Assembly (NCBI RefSeq): GCF_000172415.1
Contig: NZ_ABLD01000019.1
Span: 62,001-126,000 of the forward strand
DNA: 64,000 nt
DNA from: Paraburkholderia graminis C4D1M
Lineage (GTDB): Bacteria > Pseudomonadota > Gammaproteobacteria > Burkholderiales > Burkholderiaceae
Direction: 5' to 3'
Shown: piece after piece, positions 1-9,298 of the stretch
Position numbering within the stretch: position 1 is the stretch's first letter
Layout: every line of letters starts with the position of its first letter
Position numbers and translations under genes: made by a program
Notes under the pieces: generated by a model
The model's input: only the letters and a program-made list of their open reading frames with translations
Databases searched by the model: none
What the model was told of the DNA's origin: nothing

Positions 1-67
1 GCCGCCCCGACCTTCGTTGATCTGAACCCTTCTCTTCGCCTCCTTTTCGCACGTCTGTACGGCTTTG

Positions 68-96
68 TTGACACTCAAACTTGACGCTGTCACAAT
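68..96 (+). promoter_or_regulatory. Promoter with overlapping palindrome ahead of the beta-oxidation operon
   Basis: TTGACA (68-73), a 17-bp spacer and CACAAT (91-96) form a sigma-70-like promoter about 90 bp before the first gene. The spacer and -10 carry TGACGCTGTCA (82-92), an inverted repeat of TGAC and GTCA. Nearly the same arrangement occurs at 28183-28211 before the Tat amidase, which suggests a common regulator. The elements are seen directly; their function is inferred. Confidence 0.5.
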
Positions 97-186
97 GAAT
101 TGCAGCGCAGATCGATGAAGCCGCCTGGCTTGTCCTCATCGATAGCGGCAACACGCTACCCCGCGTTGCAATAATCAGGAGACGAG

Positions 187-2280
187 ATGGACATGGAGTC
201 GGCCTATTCAGTCGCGGAGGGCATTGCCGTCGTGACTTTTCAGAACCCGCCGGTCAACAGCTTGTCGGCCCTGCAGCGTAGGTCGCTGCAGGACCAGCTG
301 CGACATGCTGCGGCCCGCGACGATGTCTCGGCGATTATCCTTACGGGCGGCGCACGGCCATTTTGCGGTGGCGCGGAAATTCGCGAGTTCAATACGGCCG
401 CGCAGCTGTCGTCGCCCACCATGCCCGAATTGATCGAAGGTTGTGACACGCTTAGCAAGCCGCTGATTGCCGCCATCGGCGGGTTTGCGTTCGGCGCAGG
501 CCTGGAGCTTGCCATGGCGATGCATTACCGCATCGCGGGCGCCGATGCGAAGCTCGGGTTGCCCGAGGTGACGTTCGGTTTCCTGCCGGGCGCGGGCGGC
601 ACGCAACGTTTGCCGCGCCTAGTGCCCATGGAGCACGCCGCCAGGATGATGCTCAGCGGCTCGCCGGTGGATGCGGCGACGGCTCACCGGCAAGGCCTTG
701 TCGACCGTTTGTCGGATGGCGATCTTTTCGACGATGCGTTGAGCTTCGCACGCCAACTCGTCGCCGAAGGCGCGCCATTGCGCAGGACGAGCCAACTCCG
801 CGTCCGCATGGACACGGCGCCCGCTGATCTGTTCGATCAATTGCGCGACGATATCAACAAGCGTTACCTTAGCCATAAGGGAAAGCTCCATATCGTCGAT
901 TGCTGCGTGGCAGCGACCAAACTGAGCTTCGAAGAAGGTCGCCAATTCGAACGTGCGCGATTCCTCGAACTGCTCGAAACACCCGAGTCTAAAGCGCTAC
1001 GCTATAACTTTTTCGCCGAGCGCAACGCCGCGAAGATCGCGGACGTTTCCGCCGATGTACGACCGCGCAATATCCGCACCGCGGCCATTGTCGGTGCGGG
1101 CACGATGGGCGCCGGCATTGCGGTCTGCTTCGCGAATGCGGGGATCCGGGTTGCGCTCATCGATGCAAGCACTGAAGGGCTGGAACGCGGCATGTCGATC
1201 ATTCGTGGCGTGTTCGATGCCGACGTCGTGAAAGGCCGCATTAGTGCTGACGAGCGCGACCGTAGGCTTGCATTCGTCGCTCCGACGGTTTCTCTTCCCT
1301 CCGCAGTGAGCGACGTCGATCTGGTCGTGGAAGCGGCTTTCGAGCAACTCGACATCAAGCAACAAATCTTCCGCGAACTTGACAGGCTCGCACCGCCGCA
1401 CGCGATTCTGGCGACGAACACGTCGATGCTGGACATCGACGCGATCGCGGCCGTGACGAGTCGGCCGCAGGATGTGGTCGGCATGCACTTCTTTTCCCCT
1501 GCGCATGTGATGCGTCTCCTCGAGGTGGTGCGGTGCCGGATGACTTCCGACGAAGTGCTGATCACCGTCATGCAGATCGCCCGCAAGCTGAGAAAGACGG
1601 CGGTGATGTCTCGGGTTTGCGACGGTTTTATCGGCAACCGGATGTTGCAGCGTTATCTGCAACAGGCGCTGTTCCTGCTCGACGAAGGTTGCACTGTCGA
1701 GCAGATCGACTCGGCCATGGAACGTTTCGGTATGGCGATGGGGCCGTTCGCAGTTGGCGATCTGAGCGGCCTCGACATTGGCTGGTCGATCCGGAAACGC
1801 CGTTATGTCGAGCGTCCTGACATGATGTATTCGCGCGTCGCAGATCGCATTTGCGAAGCAAGGCGTCTGGGTCAGAAAAGCGGCAAAGGCTGGTATCGCT
1901 ATGAGCAGAACAGCCGTAAGCGAATTTCCGATCCCGAAGCCGCCGCGATAGTGTCTGCTTACCGGCAAGAGATCGGCGTGCCGTCGCGCGCAGTAGGTGA
2001 ACACGAAATCGTTGATCGGCTGATGCTCGCGTTGATCAATGAAGGCGCATTGATTCTGCAGGAGGGTGTCGCTCAACGGGCATCCGATATCGATGTGGTC
2101 TACGCGACCGGATATGGGTTCCCGGTGACGCGTGGCGGCCCGATGTACTACGCGAACACGCTGGGGCTGGATACCGTGCTGACAAGAATTCGGCAATTCC
2201 AAAGCGGCTATCAGGGCGGCCAATGGCAGCCCGCCGAGCTGCTCGTGAAGTTGGCGCAGCGAGGGGCGCGCTTCGAGTAG
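187..2280 (+). CDS. Fused enoyl-CoA hydratase / 3-hydroxyacyl-CoA dehydrogenase (FadB/FadJ-like)
   Basis: A 697-residue bifunctional beta-oxidation enzyme: it hydrates a 2-enoyl-CoA and then oxidises the 3-hydroxyacyl-CoA with NAD. The crotonase half (about residues 1-190) has the oxyanion-hole stretch GFAFGAGLELAMA and a second glutamate in GLPEVTFGFLPGAGGTQRLP. The dehydrogenase half starts near residue 298 with the Rossmann motif GAGTMGAGIA and has the catalytic histidine in GMHFFSPAHVMRL, followed by the C-terminal dehydrogenase domains. Length fits the short FadJ or peroxisomal type. AGGAGA lies just before the ATG. It is first in a plus-strand operon with MaoC, thiolase and a CoA ligase, so it probably acts on a side-chain or branched acyl-CoA; the exact substrate is unknown. 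Confidence 0.9.
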   Translation: MDMESAYSVAEGIAVVTFQNPPVNSLSALQRRSLQDQLRHAAARDDVSAIILTGGARPFCGGAEIREFNTAAQLSSPTMPELIEGCDTLSKPLIAAIGGFAFGAGLELAMAMHYRIAGADAKLGLPEVTFGFLPGAGGTQRLPRLVPMEHAARMMLSGSPVDAATAHRQGLVDRLSDGDLFDDALSFARQLVAEGAPLRRTSQLRVRMDTAPADLFDQLRDDINKRYLSHKGKLHIVDCCVAATKLSFEEGRQFERARFLELLETPESKALRYNFFAERNAAKIADVSADVRPRNIRTAAIVGAGTMGAGIAVCFANAGIRVALIDASTEGLERGMSIIRGVFDADVVKGRISADERDRRLAFVAPTVSLPSAVSDVDLVVEAAFEQLDIKQQIFRELDRLAPPHAILATNTSMLDIDAIAAVTSRPQDVVGMHFFSPAHVMRLLEVVRCRMTSDEVLITVMQIARKLRKTAVMSRVCDGFIGNRMLQRYLQQALFLLDEGCTVEQIDSAMERFGMAMGPFAVGDLSGLDIGWSIRKRRYVERPDMMYSRVADRICEARRLGQKSGKGWYRYEQNSRKRISDPEAAAIVSAYRQEIGVPSRAVGEHEIVDRLMLALINEGALILQEGVAQRASDIDVVYATGYGFPVTRGGPMYYANTLGLDTVLTRIRQFQSGYQGGQWQPAELLVKLAQRGARFE

Positions 2281-2351
2281 CGGTAGCCCGTTCAGCAGCC
2301 CAGCGGGCCTCAATAATGCACGAAGCGCGCGGAGCGCGGGAAGCGACACCT

Positions 2352-2813
2352 ATGACGCGGCGATATCTGGAAGACCTGAAGGTCGGCGAAAAATGGACGA
2401 GCGAAAAAATGACCCTCCACGCCGAGGACATTATCGACTTCGGGTGCAAATTCGATCCGCAGCTATTTCACACCGATATGGAGGCGGCAAAAGCGGGTCC
2501 GTTTGGCGGGCTGATCGCGAGCGGCTGGCATCTCGCCGCGGTGGCAATGAAACTGTGCGTGCGCGCTCGTTTATTCGGCGAAACGCCAATCGTGGGCGTT
2601 GGTGCGGACGAGTTGCGCTGGCTCCTGCCGGTGCGACCCGGCGATGTCGTATATGTCGAACGTGAGCTGGTGGAGATCATCACCCATCCTGATAAGCCGA
2701 AACGCGGTATCGCGAAAGGACGCATCGACCTGAAGAATCAACGCGATGAACTCGTCATGCGGCTGTATGGGCTTACCAGCATTCCGCGCCGCCCGGCCGA
2801 CGACCCGAAATAG
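2352..2813 (+). CDS. MaoC-family (R)-hydratase/dehydratase
   Basis: A 153-residue single hot-dog-fold protein of the MaoC dehydratase family, which add or remove water on enoyl-CoA-type substrates. The hydratase-2 hallmark is present: an aspartate and a histidine in FDPQLFHTD, followed by GPFGGLIASGWH. The start at 2352 (MTRRYLEDLKVG) is chosen because family members begin close to this lysine-glycine strand. The frame is open further upstream (ATG at 2316), but that extension is arginine/alanine-rich and unlike the family. It lies 71 bp after the fused hydratase/dehydrogenase and 84 bp before the thiolase, so it is probably co-transcribed. Its substrate cannot be read from sequence. Confidence 0.85.
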   Translation: MTRRYLEDLKVGEKWTSEKMTLHAEDIIDFGCKFDPQLFHTDMEAAKAGPFGGLIASGWHLAAVAMKLCVRARLFGETPIVGVGADELRWLLPVRPGDVVYVERELVEIITHPDKPKRGIAKGRIDLKNQRDELVMRLYGLTSIPRRPADDPK

Positions 2814-2897
2814 CCGAAGGTTTTCTGATCAAAGGATACGGATTCCGAATATGCCGGGCGTCGCAAGCCGCACTGGCTTTCAGTCAGGAGAAGTGCA

Positions 2898-4034
2898 ATG
2901 AACGATGTTGTAATAGCGGGCTTTGCCCGATCGCCTTTCCATCTCGCGCGCAAAGGCGGTCTGATTGGCGTGCGCCCCGACGATCTGGCGGCTCAAGTCG
3001 TGGCTGCGTTGCTCGAACGCACGCGGCTCGATCCTGCGTTGATCGAAGATCTTGTGCTGGGCTGTTCGTATCCCGAGGCGGAGCAGGGGCACAACATCGC
3101 GCGTATCGTGAGTTTTCGCGCTGGCATTGGCGAGCACGTGCCCGGCGCGACAATTAACCGTTTCTGCGGATCGTCGATGTCCGCGATTCATTATGCCGCC
3201 GGGCAAATCGCGCTCGGCTTCGGTGACGCCTTTATTTGTGGCGGCGTCGAGTCGATGTCGCGCGTGCCGCAGGGTGGTTTCAATAAATCGCCCAATCCGG
3301 TGCTCGAACGCGACTGCAAGGAGGTTTACACGTCCATGGGCATGACCGCGGAGAACGTTGCGCGTCTCTACGAGGTGAGTCGTGAGGCTCAGGAAGCGCT
3401 GGCCGTCGCGTCCCATGCGAAGGCGGCTGCGGCGCGGGAGCAAGGCAGATTCAAGGATGAGATCGTGCCGATCGAAACGCCGGATGGCCGTGTCGCCGAG
3501 GATGGCTGCATCCGACCGGGCACGAACGCGCAGGCGCTCGCTGGTCTCAAGCCGGTATTCAGGGATGACGGTAGCGTGACAGCCGGCACGTCGTCGCCGC
3601 TGACCGATGGCGCTTCCGCCACGCTCATCTGCACGGAAGCGTTTGCCCGCGAACATGGCCTCGAACCGCTCGCTCGATTAAAGTCCGCGGCGGTCGCATC
3701 GGTCAAACCCGAACTGATGGGCATCGGCCCCATTCCGGCCACCCGCAAGGCGTTGCAGCGCGCCGTTATCGACGCCTCTCAACTCGATGTCATCGAAATT
3801 AACGAGGCCTTTGCAAGCCAGGCCGTCGCGTGCATGCGCGAGCTCGAACTGTCGCCGGCCTGTGTCAACCTCGACGGCGGCGGGCTTGCGATCGGCCATC
3901 CCCTTGGCGCAACGGGTGCGCGTCTAGTCGGCAAGGCCGCGTCGCTGCTCAAACGCAACGGCGGACGCTATGCGCTGGCAACGCAATGTATCGGCGGAGG
4001 GCAGGGTATCGCCACGATTCTCGAGGCGCTCTAA
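2898..4034 (+). CDS. Thiolase (acetyl-CoA C-acyltransferase)
   Basis: A 378-residue thiolase that would cleave 3-ketoacyl-CoA with CoA to release acetyl-CoA, or run in reverse. The nucleophilic cysteine is Cys90 in NRFCGSSMSAIH. The C-terminal histidine lies in GGLAIGHPLGATGAR and the second cysteine in TQCIGGGQG. Length is normal for degradative thiolases. A strong AGGAG site precedes the ATG. With the preceding hydratase/dehydrogenase it completes a beta-oxidation cycle whose entry is probably provided by the ligase encoded just downstream. Confidence 0.92.
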   Translation: MNDVVIAGFARSPFHLARKGGLIGVRPDDLAAQVVAALLERTRLDPALIEDLVLGCSYPEAEQGHNIARIVSFRAGIGEHVPGATINRFCGSSMSAIHYAAGQIALGFGDAFICGGVESMSRVPQGGFNKSPNPVLERDCKEVYTSMGMTAENVARLYEVSREAQEALAVASHAKAAAAREQGRFKDEIVPIETPDGRVAEDGCIRPGTNAQALAGLKPVFRDDGSVTAGTSSPLTDGASATLICTEAFAREHGLEPLARLKSAAVASVKPELMGIGPIPATRKALQRAVIDASQLDVIEINEAFASQAVACMRELELSPACVNLDGGGLAIGHPLGATGARLVGKAASLLKRNGGRYALATQCIGGGQGIATILEAL

Positions 4035-4108
4035 TCGCGCCGCGCGGTCAAACAGGAAACGCTGAGCGACGTGATAAGTGCGTCGACGGGACAAGATCAG
4101 AGGACTAT

Positions 4109-5977
4109 ATGACGTCAACGGTTGCGGATCTCACGGAACTGCCATTCCGCGAGCCGGGCTTTCGCAAGCCTTCAGTCGATATCGAGAGGCGCCCGGACGG
4201 CACGCTGATAGTGCAGTCGGGCAAGTTTTTGCCCGCTGTGAAATCGTGCACGACGGATTGGCTTGAACATTGGGCACGGGTTCGGCCGAACAATCCGATG
4301 CTCGCGCAGCGGGACGCAAACGGTGACTGGATTTCGTGGAGCGTGAGCGAGGTATGGAATGCCGTGCGTTCGATTGCCTCGGCATTGCTGTGGCACGGTG
4401 GCGGCACGACGGCGCCGCTTGTCATTCTGTCGGAAAACTCAATCGCGCAGGCCCTGATGACATGGGGCGCGCTGTATGCTGGTGTGCCCGTGTCGCCGGT
4501 GTCGCCCGCCTATTCGCTGATCGGCGGCAACTACGCGCGCTTACGTAATGCGGTGTCGCTCGTCCAGCCACACATGGTTTTCGTCGAGGACGCAGAGCGT
4601 TTCGCTGGCGCGGTGGCGGCGCTCGACGTGGCGCCCGAACGCGTGGTGGCGGTCGAGAATGTCCGCCCCGGCATGTTGCGCTTCTCCGATCTTGCGAGCA
4701 CGGCTATCGATCCAGATGTCGAGTCACGGCACCGAAGTCTGGATCCGGATTTGCCAGCGAAATACATGTTCACATCTGGATCGACAGGGATGCCGAAAGC
4801 CGTCGTCCAGAGCCGCGGCAATCTCGCGGCCGCGCAGGAGATGACGGTCAGCATTTTCGAACAGGCCCCCGACTATGCACCGGTCTATCTCGAGTGGCTG
4901 CCCTGGCACCACGTGATGGGCGGGAACATCGTGCTGAACCGGATTCTGCGGTTCGGTGCGACGTTGTATATCGACGATGGCCGCCCATTGCCCGGCCGTT
5001 TCGACGCGACGCTGAAGAACCTCGCGGAAGTCGCGCCCTCGCTGTACTTCAACGTACCGGCAGGGCTGTCGATGCTGATCGACGCCTTGGAACGCGATGC
5101 TGAGTTCGCCGCTCACTTCTTTTCGCGGCTGGCTTACGTCTACTACGGCGGTGCGGTACTTCCACGCAGCGTCTACGACCGCTTTCAGGCGGTCGCGGTC
5201 CGCACGACAGGCCAGCGCGTCGTGCTGACATCCGTGTTCGGCGCCACGGAAAGCTCAGGGCCGGCTGTCACGCAGTATTGGGCCGTCGACGACGTCGGCT
5301 GTATTGGTTTGCCGCTATCCGGTATCGAACTGAAGTTGATAGCGGACACGAACCTGCCGGACCGCTACGAAATGCGTATCAAGGGGCCGAATATCGTCCG
5401 TGAGTATCTCAATGCTCCGGAGCAGACCGCAGCGGCGTTCGACGATGAAGGCTTCTATATTCTCGGGGACGCGGTGCGCTTCGTCAATCCGGACAACCCG
5501 GTCGCGGGTCTACGCTTTGCCGGTCGATTCGCAGAAGACTTCAAACTTGCAAATGGCACGTGGGTGAGGACAGCCGCATTACGTACCCGTTTGCTCAACG
5601 CGTGTGGCCCGTTGATTAAGGAAGCGGTGATCGTACACGACGGCGACAACACACTCGGCGTGCTGGCGTGGCACGACCCCGCTGCGTGCGCGCAAGCATT
5701 ACCGGAACTGAGCGGCCACAGCGTAGACGATCTGCCGGAGCATCCCGCGTTACTTGCGGAACTCCAGCGCCGCCTGCGTGCCGCCAACGAAGGACAGAAG
5801 GGGGCGTCAATGTGTATCGCCCGGCTAATCCTGCTGGCCGAGCCGCCTTCGCTGCAACACTATGAGCTGACGGACAAGGGAAGCATCAACCAGCGTGCAG
5901 TCATGGAGCGACGCGCAGAGGCTATCACAACATTGTTTGCCATCCCGCGGCCCACGCACGTGGTGGCCGGTCTATGA
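4109..5977 (+). CDS. AMP-forming acyl-CoA ligase, feruloyl-CoA synthase-like
   Basis: A 622-residue ANL-superfamily ligase that would activate a carboxylic acid to its CoA thioester with ATP. The P-loop-like motif is FTSGSTGMPKAV, and the adenylation core runs to the C-terminal ILGDAVRF and RFAEDFKLANGTWV motifs. The N-terminus (PFREPGFRKPSVDIERRPDG) resembles feruloyl-CoA synthases rather than fatty-acid ligases; this is judged by eye. The start at 4109 gives a family-like N-terminus; AGAGGA lies 6-7 bp upstream, whereas the longer open frame overlaps the thiolase gene. As last gene of the operon it suggests CoA-dependent beta-oxidation of a phenylpropenoid or similar aromatic acid. That pathway is an inference. 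Confidence 0.82.
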   Translation: MTSTVADLTELPFREPGFRKPSVDIERRPDGTLIVQSGKFLPAVKSCTTDWLEHWARVRPNNPMLAQRDANGDWISWSVSEVWNAVRSIASALLWHGGGTTAPLVILSENSIAQALMTWGALYAGVPVSPVSPAYSLIGGNYARLRNAVSLVQPHMVFVEDAERFAGAVAALDVAPERVVAVENVRPGMLRFSDLASTAIDPDVESRHRSLDPDLPAKYMFTSGSTGMPKAVVQSRGNLAAAQEMTVSIFEQAPDYAPVYLEWLPWHHVMGGNIVLNRILRFGATLYIDDGRPLPGRFDATLKNLAEVAPSLYFNVPAGLSMLIDALERDAEFAAHFFSRLAYVYYGGAVLPRSVYDRFQAVAVRTTGQRVVLTSVFGATESSGPAVTQYWAVDDVGCIGLPLSGIELKLIADTNLPDRYEMRIKGPNIVREYLNAPEQTAAAFDDEGFYILGDAVRFVNPDNPVAGLRFAGRFAEDFKLANGTWVRTAALRTRLLNACGPLIKEAVIVHDGDNTLGVLAWHDPAACAQALPELSGHSVDDLPEHPALLAELQRRLRAANEGQKGASMCIARLILLAEPPSLQHYELTDKGSINQRAVMERRAEAITTLFAIPRPTHVVAGL

Positions 5978-6319
5978 ACGTCTGAGCAGGACAGCGGCGT
6001 GGACAGCGCCCCTGCGCCGCTAGTGTCAATCGATGTACGGCCACCGCAGGTGGACGTATTTTTCTTTCGCGAAGGTGATGCATCGCGCAGGCTCGCGAAG
6101 CTCTTCGTCAAGATGTATGCCGACGATCGTCGACGAACGAAAAAACGGCGCCTCGCTCCTAATGCGGTTCGGCGACTAAGCGGCGTCTTGTTTCTGTTGC
6201 AGGTAAGGTCGCAAACGTTGCGCCGAACTGTTAACTTTTCGACGCGATGTTCGCGGACCACTTGACCTACGTTATCGGAGCACAGGAGCAGGCCGATCTG
6301 CGCCGGTTAGTCGGATATC

Positions 6320-6965
6320 CCCGCCCCGAGTGGCAGAAATGCTGTGTGGCCTGACGGCACCGCGCCCAATCGTCACTTCCTGATTCCGGGGCGAGCGAAT
6401 CTCTGCCGGGAAGTGCTTTGTGGCACTGCTGACCATGCGGCGGTGTGCATGCGCGTCTCACCGCAGGCGCGCAAGAAGGGGCTGGCTTTGCCGGATTTTT
6501 TTGGAAAGCACGGGAGATCTGACTCTCGACGCGCGTGGACGCGAACGCGTGCCGCTGACTCTGCTTCGGGATCGCCGACGCTACAGAGACGCAGATATCG
6601 TCGCGTGCTGAGAGAGTCGCCGGCAGATCGAAACCAGCTACTGGGGCGTTCAAGCAATCGATATAGAGTTCGAGGTTGACCTTGGACGACCGCATCGTCG
6701 AACGGGCGTATCACGAAACATGCGGTGCCTTGATCGCCTACAACCTGATTCGGCATGAGATCGCCAGCGCCGCAGGTGAGGGAAACTCCCACCAACCGAC
6801 ACCAGTTTCACGCGAGCCCACCATACTATCCAGCAGGAACTCTGCGGACCGCCCTTACGCGCGCCTTCGCAAAATTTCCGCATGCCTTCGGCGTTTGCCG
6901 GACCGGGTGAAGTCCCGTCCAATGAAAAACGATCCGGCCGCGCAGGCGCCCGGGTCGTCAAAATC
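6320..6965 (+). pseudogene. Decayed IS4-family transposase
   Basis: Pieces of an IS4-type DDE transposase can be read in order across different plus frames. One frame gives NRHFLIPGRANL and RVSPQARKKGLALPDF. A second gives LDARGRERVPLTLLRDRRRY and then, past a stop, RQIETSYWGVQAID. A third gives CGALIAYNLIRHEIASAAG, then PTDTSFTRAHHTIQQEL and RSGRAGARVVKIRP. These match the usual C-terminal half of the transposase in sequence order but are broken by several frameshifts and stops. The N-terminal half was not recognised and no terminal repeats were found. It is an old scar between two opposed catabolic operons. Confidence 0.75.
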
Positions 6966-7064
6966 CGACCTTGGCGGCACTCCGGTCTGTACCTTCGAAA
7001 AGACCTTGACTGAACGGCATTAGCGCATCGCGCCGCAGTCTTGCTGCAAGACCGGTGAACGCGA

Positions 7065-7940
7065 TCACACGGCGCGAGCTGCGCGATCGCGGTCGTTCAG
7101 CTCTCGGATCGAATTGCGCGCGTGGTCCCAATCCGCATCGGTCCAGTCCTTGAAGTGATAGAAATTGCCGCCGGTCGCCAGCGAGTTGGCGCCGTCGATC
7201 GTCATCGTCTGGCCAGTTAGCCATTCGCAGCCATCCGCCATCAGGAAAGTCGCAAGGTTCTGCAACTCGGACATGTATCCCGCGCGTCCCATCGGGCTAT
7301 TGCCTTCGGAGCGGCCGGCGTCGTCGCGCCCTGGGTAAAGACGCTTGCTCATGCCTTCGGTCGGAAATACACCCGGAGCGATCGCGTTCAGGCGAATCTG
7401 GTGGCGTCCCCATTCGACCGCGAGCGATTTCGTCATCACATTGACGCCCGCTTTGGACATCGCCGACGGAACCACGAACGGGCCGCCGTTCATCACCCAG
7501 GTCACGAGTATGGACACCACGCTTCCGGGCAGTTGGCCTTCTATCCAACGTTTTCCGACCGCCTGCGTCACGTAGAACGTGCCGTGCAGCACAATGTTCG
7601 CGATGGCATCGAACCCGCGCGAGGACAGATCTTCCGTGCGGCTGACGAAGTTGCCGGCGGCGTTGTTGACCAGACCGGTGAGTGGGCCGTCCTTCCAGAT
7701 TTCGCCGACCACCTGATCGACTGCTTCCGCATTGCGAATGTCGACCGCGTAGCCTTTCACGGATCCGCCGAAACGGTCCATCAACTCCGCGGCGGTCTCG
7801 TTCAGCACCACGTCGCGTCGTCCGCAAATGTACAGATCTGCGCCGAGCTCCAAGTAGCGTGCAGCGATTTCCTTACCCAGACCGGAACCGCCACCGGTGA
7901 TCAGGATGCGCTTGCCCTTGAGAAGATCATTTTTGAACAT
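7065..7940 (-). CDS. Short-chain dehydrogenase/reductase (2,4-dienoyl-CoA reductase-like)
   Basis: A 291-residue classical/atypical SDR. The cofactor motif is ITGGGSGLGKEIA near the N-terminus, followed by VNNAAGNF and the NAIAPG loop. The usual catalytic YxxxK is replaced by SAMSKAG, so the tyrosine is missing; this is typical of the 2,4-dienoyl-CoA reductase/peroxisomal trans-2-enoyl-CoA reductase branch, which lacks that tyrosine. It probably reduces an unsaturated CoA thioester with NADPH. GAGGG lies 6 bp before the ATG. It is the last gene of the minus-strand operon with CoA-transferase and acyl-CoA dehydrogenase, 77 bp after the former. Confidence 0.85.
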   Translation of the reverse strand: MFKNDLLKGKRILITGGGSGLGKEIAARYLELGADLYICGRRDVVLNETAAELMDRFGGSVKGYAVDIRNAEAVDQVVGEIWKDGPLTGLVNNAAGNFVSRTEDLSSRGFDAIANIVLHGTFYVTQAVGKRWIEGQLPGSVVSILVTWVMNGGPFVVPSAMSKAGVNVMTKSLAVEWGRHQIRLNAIAPGVFPTEGMSKRLYPGRDDAGRSEGNSPMGRAGYMSELQNLATFLMADGCEWLTGQTMTIDGANSLATGGNFYHFKDWTDADWDHARNSIRELNDRDRAARAV

Positions 7941-8017
7941 GTGAATCCCTCGATAACAGTCGATGTTGAGTGAATGGTCAATGACGCGGGAGATGCCGCG
8001 ACGGTGGACGCTGCCAG

Positions 8018-9253
8018 CTACTCCATGGCGATTGAGCGTTTACCGATGATGCGGTCGACCTCTTCCGGCGAATAACCGATTCCTTCCAGGAGCTCCGCGG
8101 TGTGTTGGCCGAGCTTTGGCGCGGGCGCGAGCGGCGGCAACGGCGTTCCCGACCAGACGGTCGGGTTGCCCAGCGTGCACACCCGGCCCTCGGTCGGATG
8201 CGTTTCCTCGCCGATGAAGCCGGTCGCATTTAAATGCGGGTCGTTCAGGAGATCGTCCATTGAATTGACCACCTGATAGGGGATATCGGCCTCGTCCAGC
8301 AACGCCTGCCATTGCGCGGTGGTACGGCTTGGCATGACGGATGCAACCCATGCATAGACCTCGCGGATGTTGCGCGAGCGATTGCGCTGGGTAGAGAAGC
8401 GGATGTCGTTGCTGAACTGCTCCGGCTTGCCGATTGCGCGGAAGAATTCGCGCCAGTGTTTGTCGTTGTAGATCAGGACGCACAGGTAGCCATCGGCGGT
8501 TTTGTACGGACGTCGATCGGGTGACAACAACCGGTCATAGCCCGCCTCGCCTTCGGCGGGCTTGAAGGTTTTTCCTGACATGTGATCAGCGAGCACGAAA
8601 TGCGCGACGCTTTCGAACATCGGCACTTCGATTTGCTGGCCTAAACCATTGCGTTCCCGAGAGAACAGTGCAGCGCTGATGGAGTAGGCGACGTGCAGGC
8701 CGGTGACACGATCGGCCAGCGACACAGGTGCGTAGACAGGTTCTCCGCCCCCATATTGCTGCATAAGCCACGGGATGCCCGTAGCGCCCTGGATGAGGTC
8801 GTCATAGGCCGGCCGGTCGGCGTAGGGTCCGCGTTGGCTGTAGCCGGTCGCCGTGACGTAGATAAGTCGGGGGTTGACGCTCGCAAGCGCGTCATAGTCG
8901 AGTCCGAGCCGTTTCATTGCCGCCGGCCGAACGTTCGATAGGAAAACATCGGCATCTTTGACCAGACGAAGCAACGCGTCGCGCGCCTCCGCGCGCTTCA
9001 GGTCGAGCACGATGCTCTTCTTGCCGCGATTGTTGTGCATGAACACGTGTCCCATCTTGACGTGCTCGTCTCCCGACGAGTCGTGCCGCATGACGCCGGC
9101 TTCCCGCACGTTGTCGCCGTCGGGGGCTTCGATCTTGATGACCTCCGCGCCGAGGCCGGCCAGCGTCAACGTTGCAAGGGGACCGAGCACAATGCTCGCG
9201 AGGTCCAGGATGCGTACACCGGAGAGCGGACCGTGAGTGGTATCTGTAGACAT
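8018..9253 (-). CDS. CaiB/BaiF family (class III) CoA-transferase
   Basis: A 411-residue class III CoA-transferase, a family that moves CoA between carboxylates (formyl-CoA:oxalate, carnitine or succinyl-CoA:aromatic acid types). Typical features are the start GVRILDLASIVLGPLATLTLA, then GAEVIKIEAPDGDNVR, and NRGKKSIVLDLK. The proposed catalytic aspartate lies in PAYDDLIQGATG. AGGA precedes the ATG. It sits between acyl-CoA dehydrogenase and SDR genes and would activate the operon's substrate without ATP. A second, different family member is at 56164-57384. Confidence 0.9.
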   Translation of the reverse strand: MSTDTTHGPLSGVRILDLASIVLGPLATLTLAGLGAEVIKIEAPDGDNVREAGVMRHDSSGDEHVKMGHVFMHNNRGKKSIVLDLKRAEARDALLRLVKDADVFLSNVRPAAMKRLGLDYDALASVNPRLIYVTATGYSQRGPYADRPAYDDLIQGATGIPWLMQQYGGGEPVYAPVSLADRVTGLHVAYSISAALFSRERNGLGQQIEVPMFESVAHFVLADHMSGKTFKPAEGEAGYDRLLSPDRRPYKTADGYLCVLIYNDKHWREFFRAIGKPEQFSNDIRFSTQRNRSRNIREVYAWVASVMPSRTTAQWQALLDEADIPYQVVNSMDDLLNDPHLNATGFIGEETHPTEGRVCTLGNPTVWSGTPLPPLAPAPKLGQHTAELLEGIGYSPEEVDRIIGKRSIAME

Positions 9254-9298
9254 ATGAATCCTCGAAAGGGGTAAGAGCGTGCCGTGCCTACGGACGCG

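Noticed and set aside
997..2349. A 450-codon open frame on the minus strand opposite the fused hydratase/dehydrogenase
   Set aside because: Typical GC-rich antisense frame; its residues are low-complexity and the opposite strand codes for a well-conserved enzyme.
5999..6265. A short plus-strand frame after the CoA ligase gene
   Set aside because: No ribosome site, no recognisable motif, and it adjoins a decayed transposase; probably non-coding.
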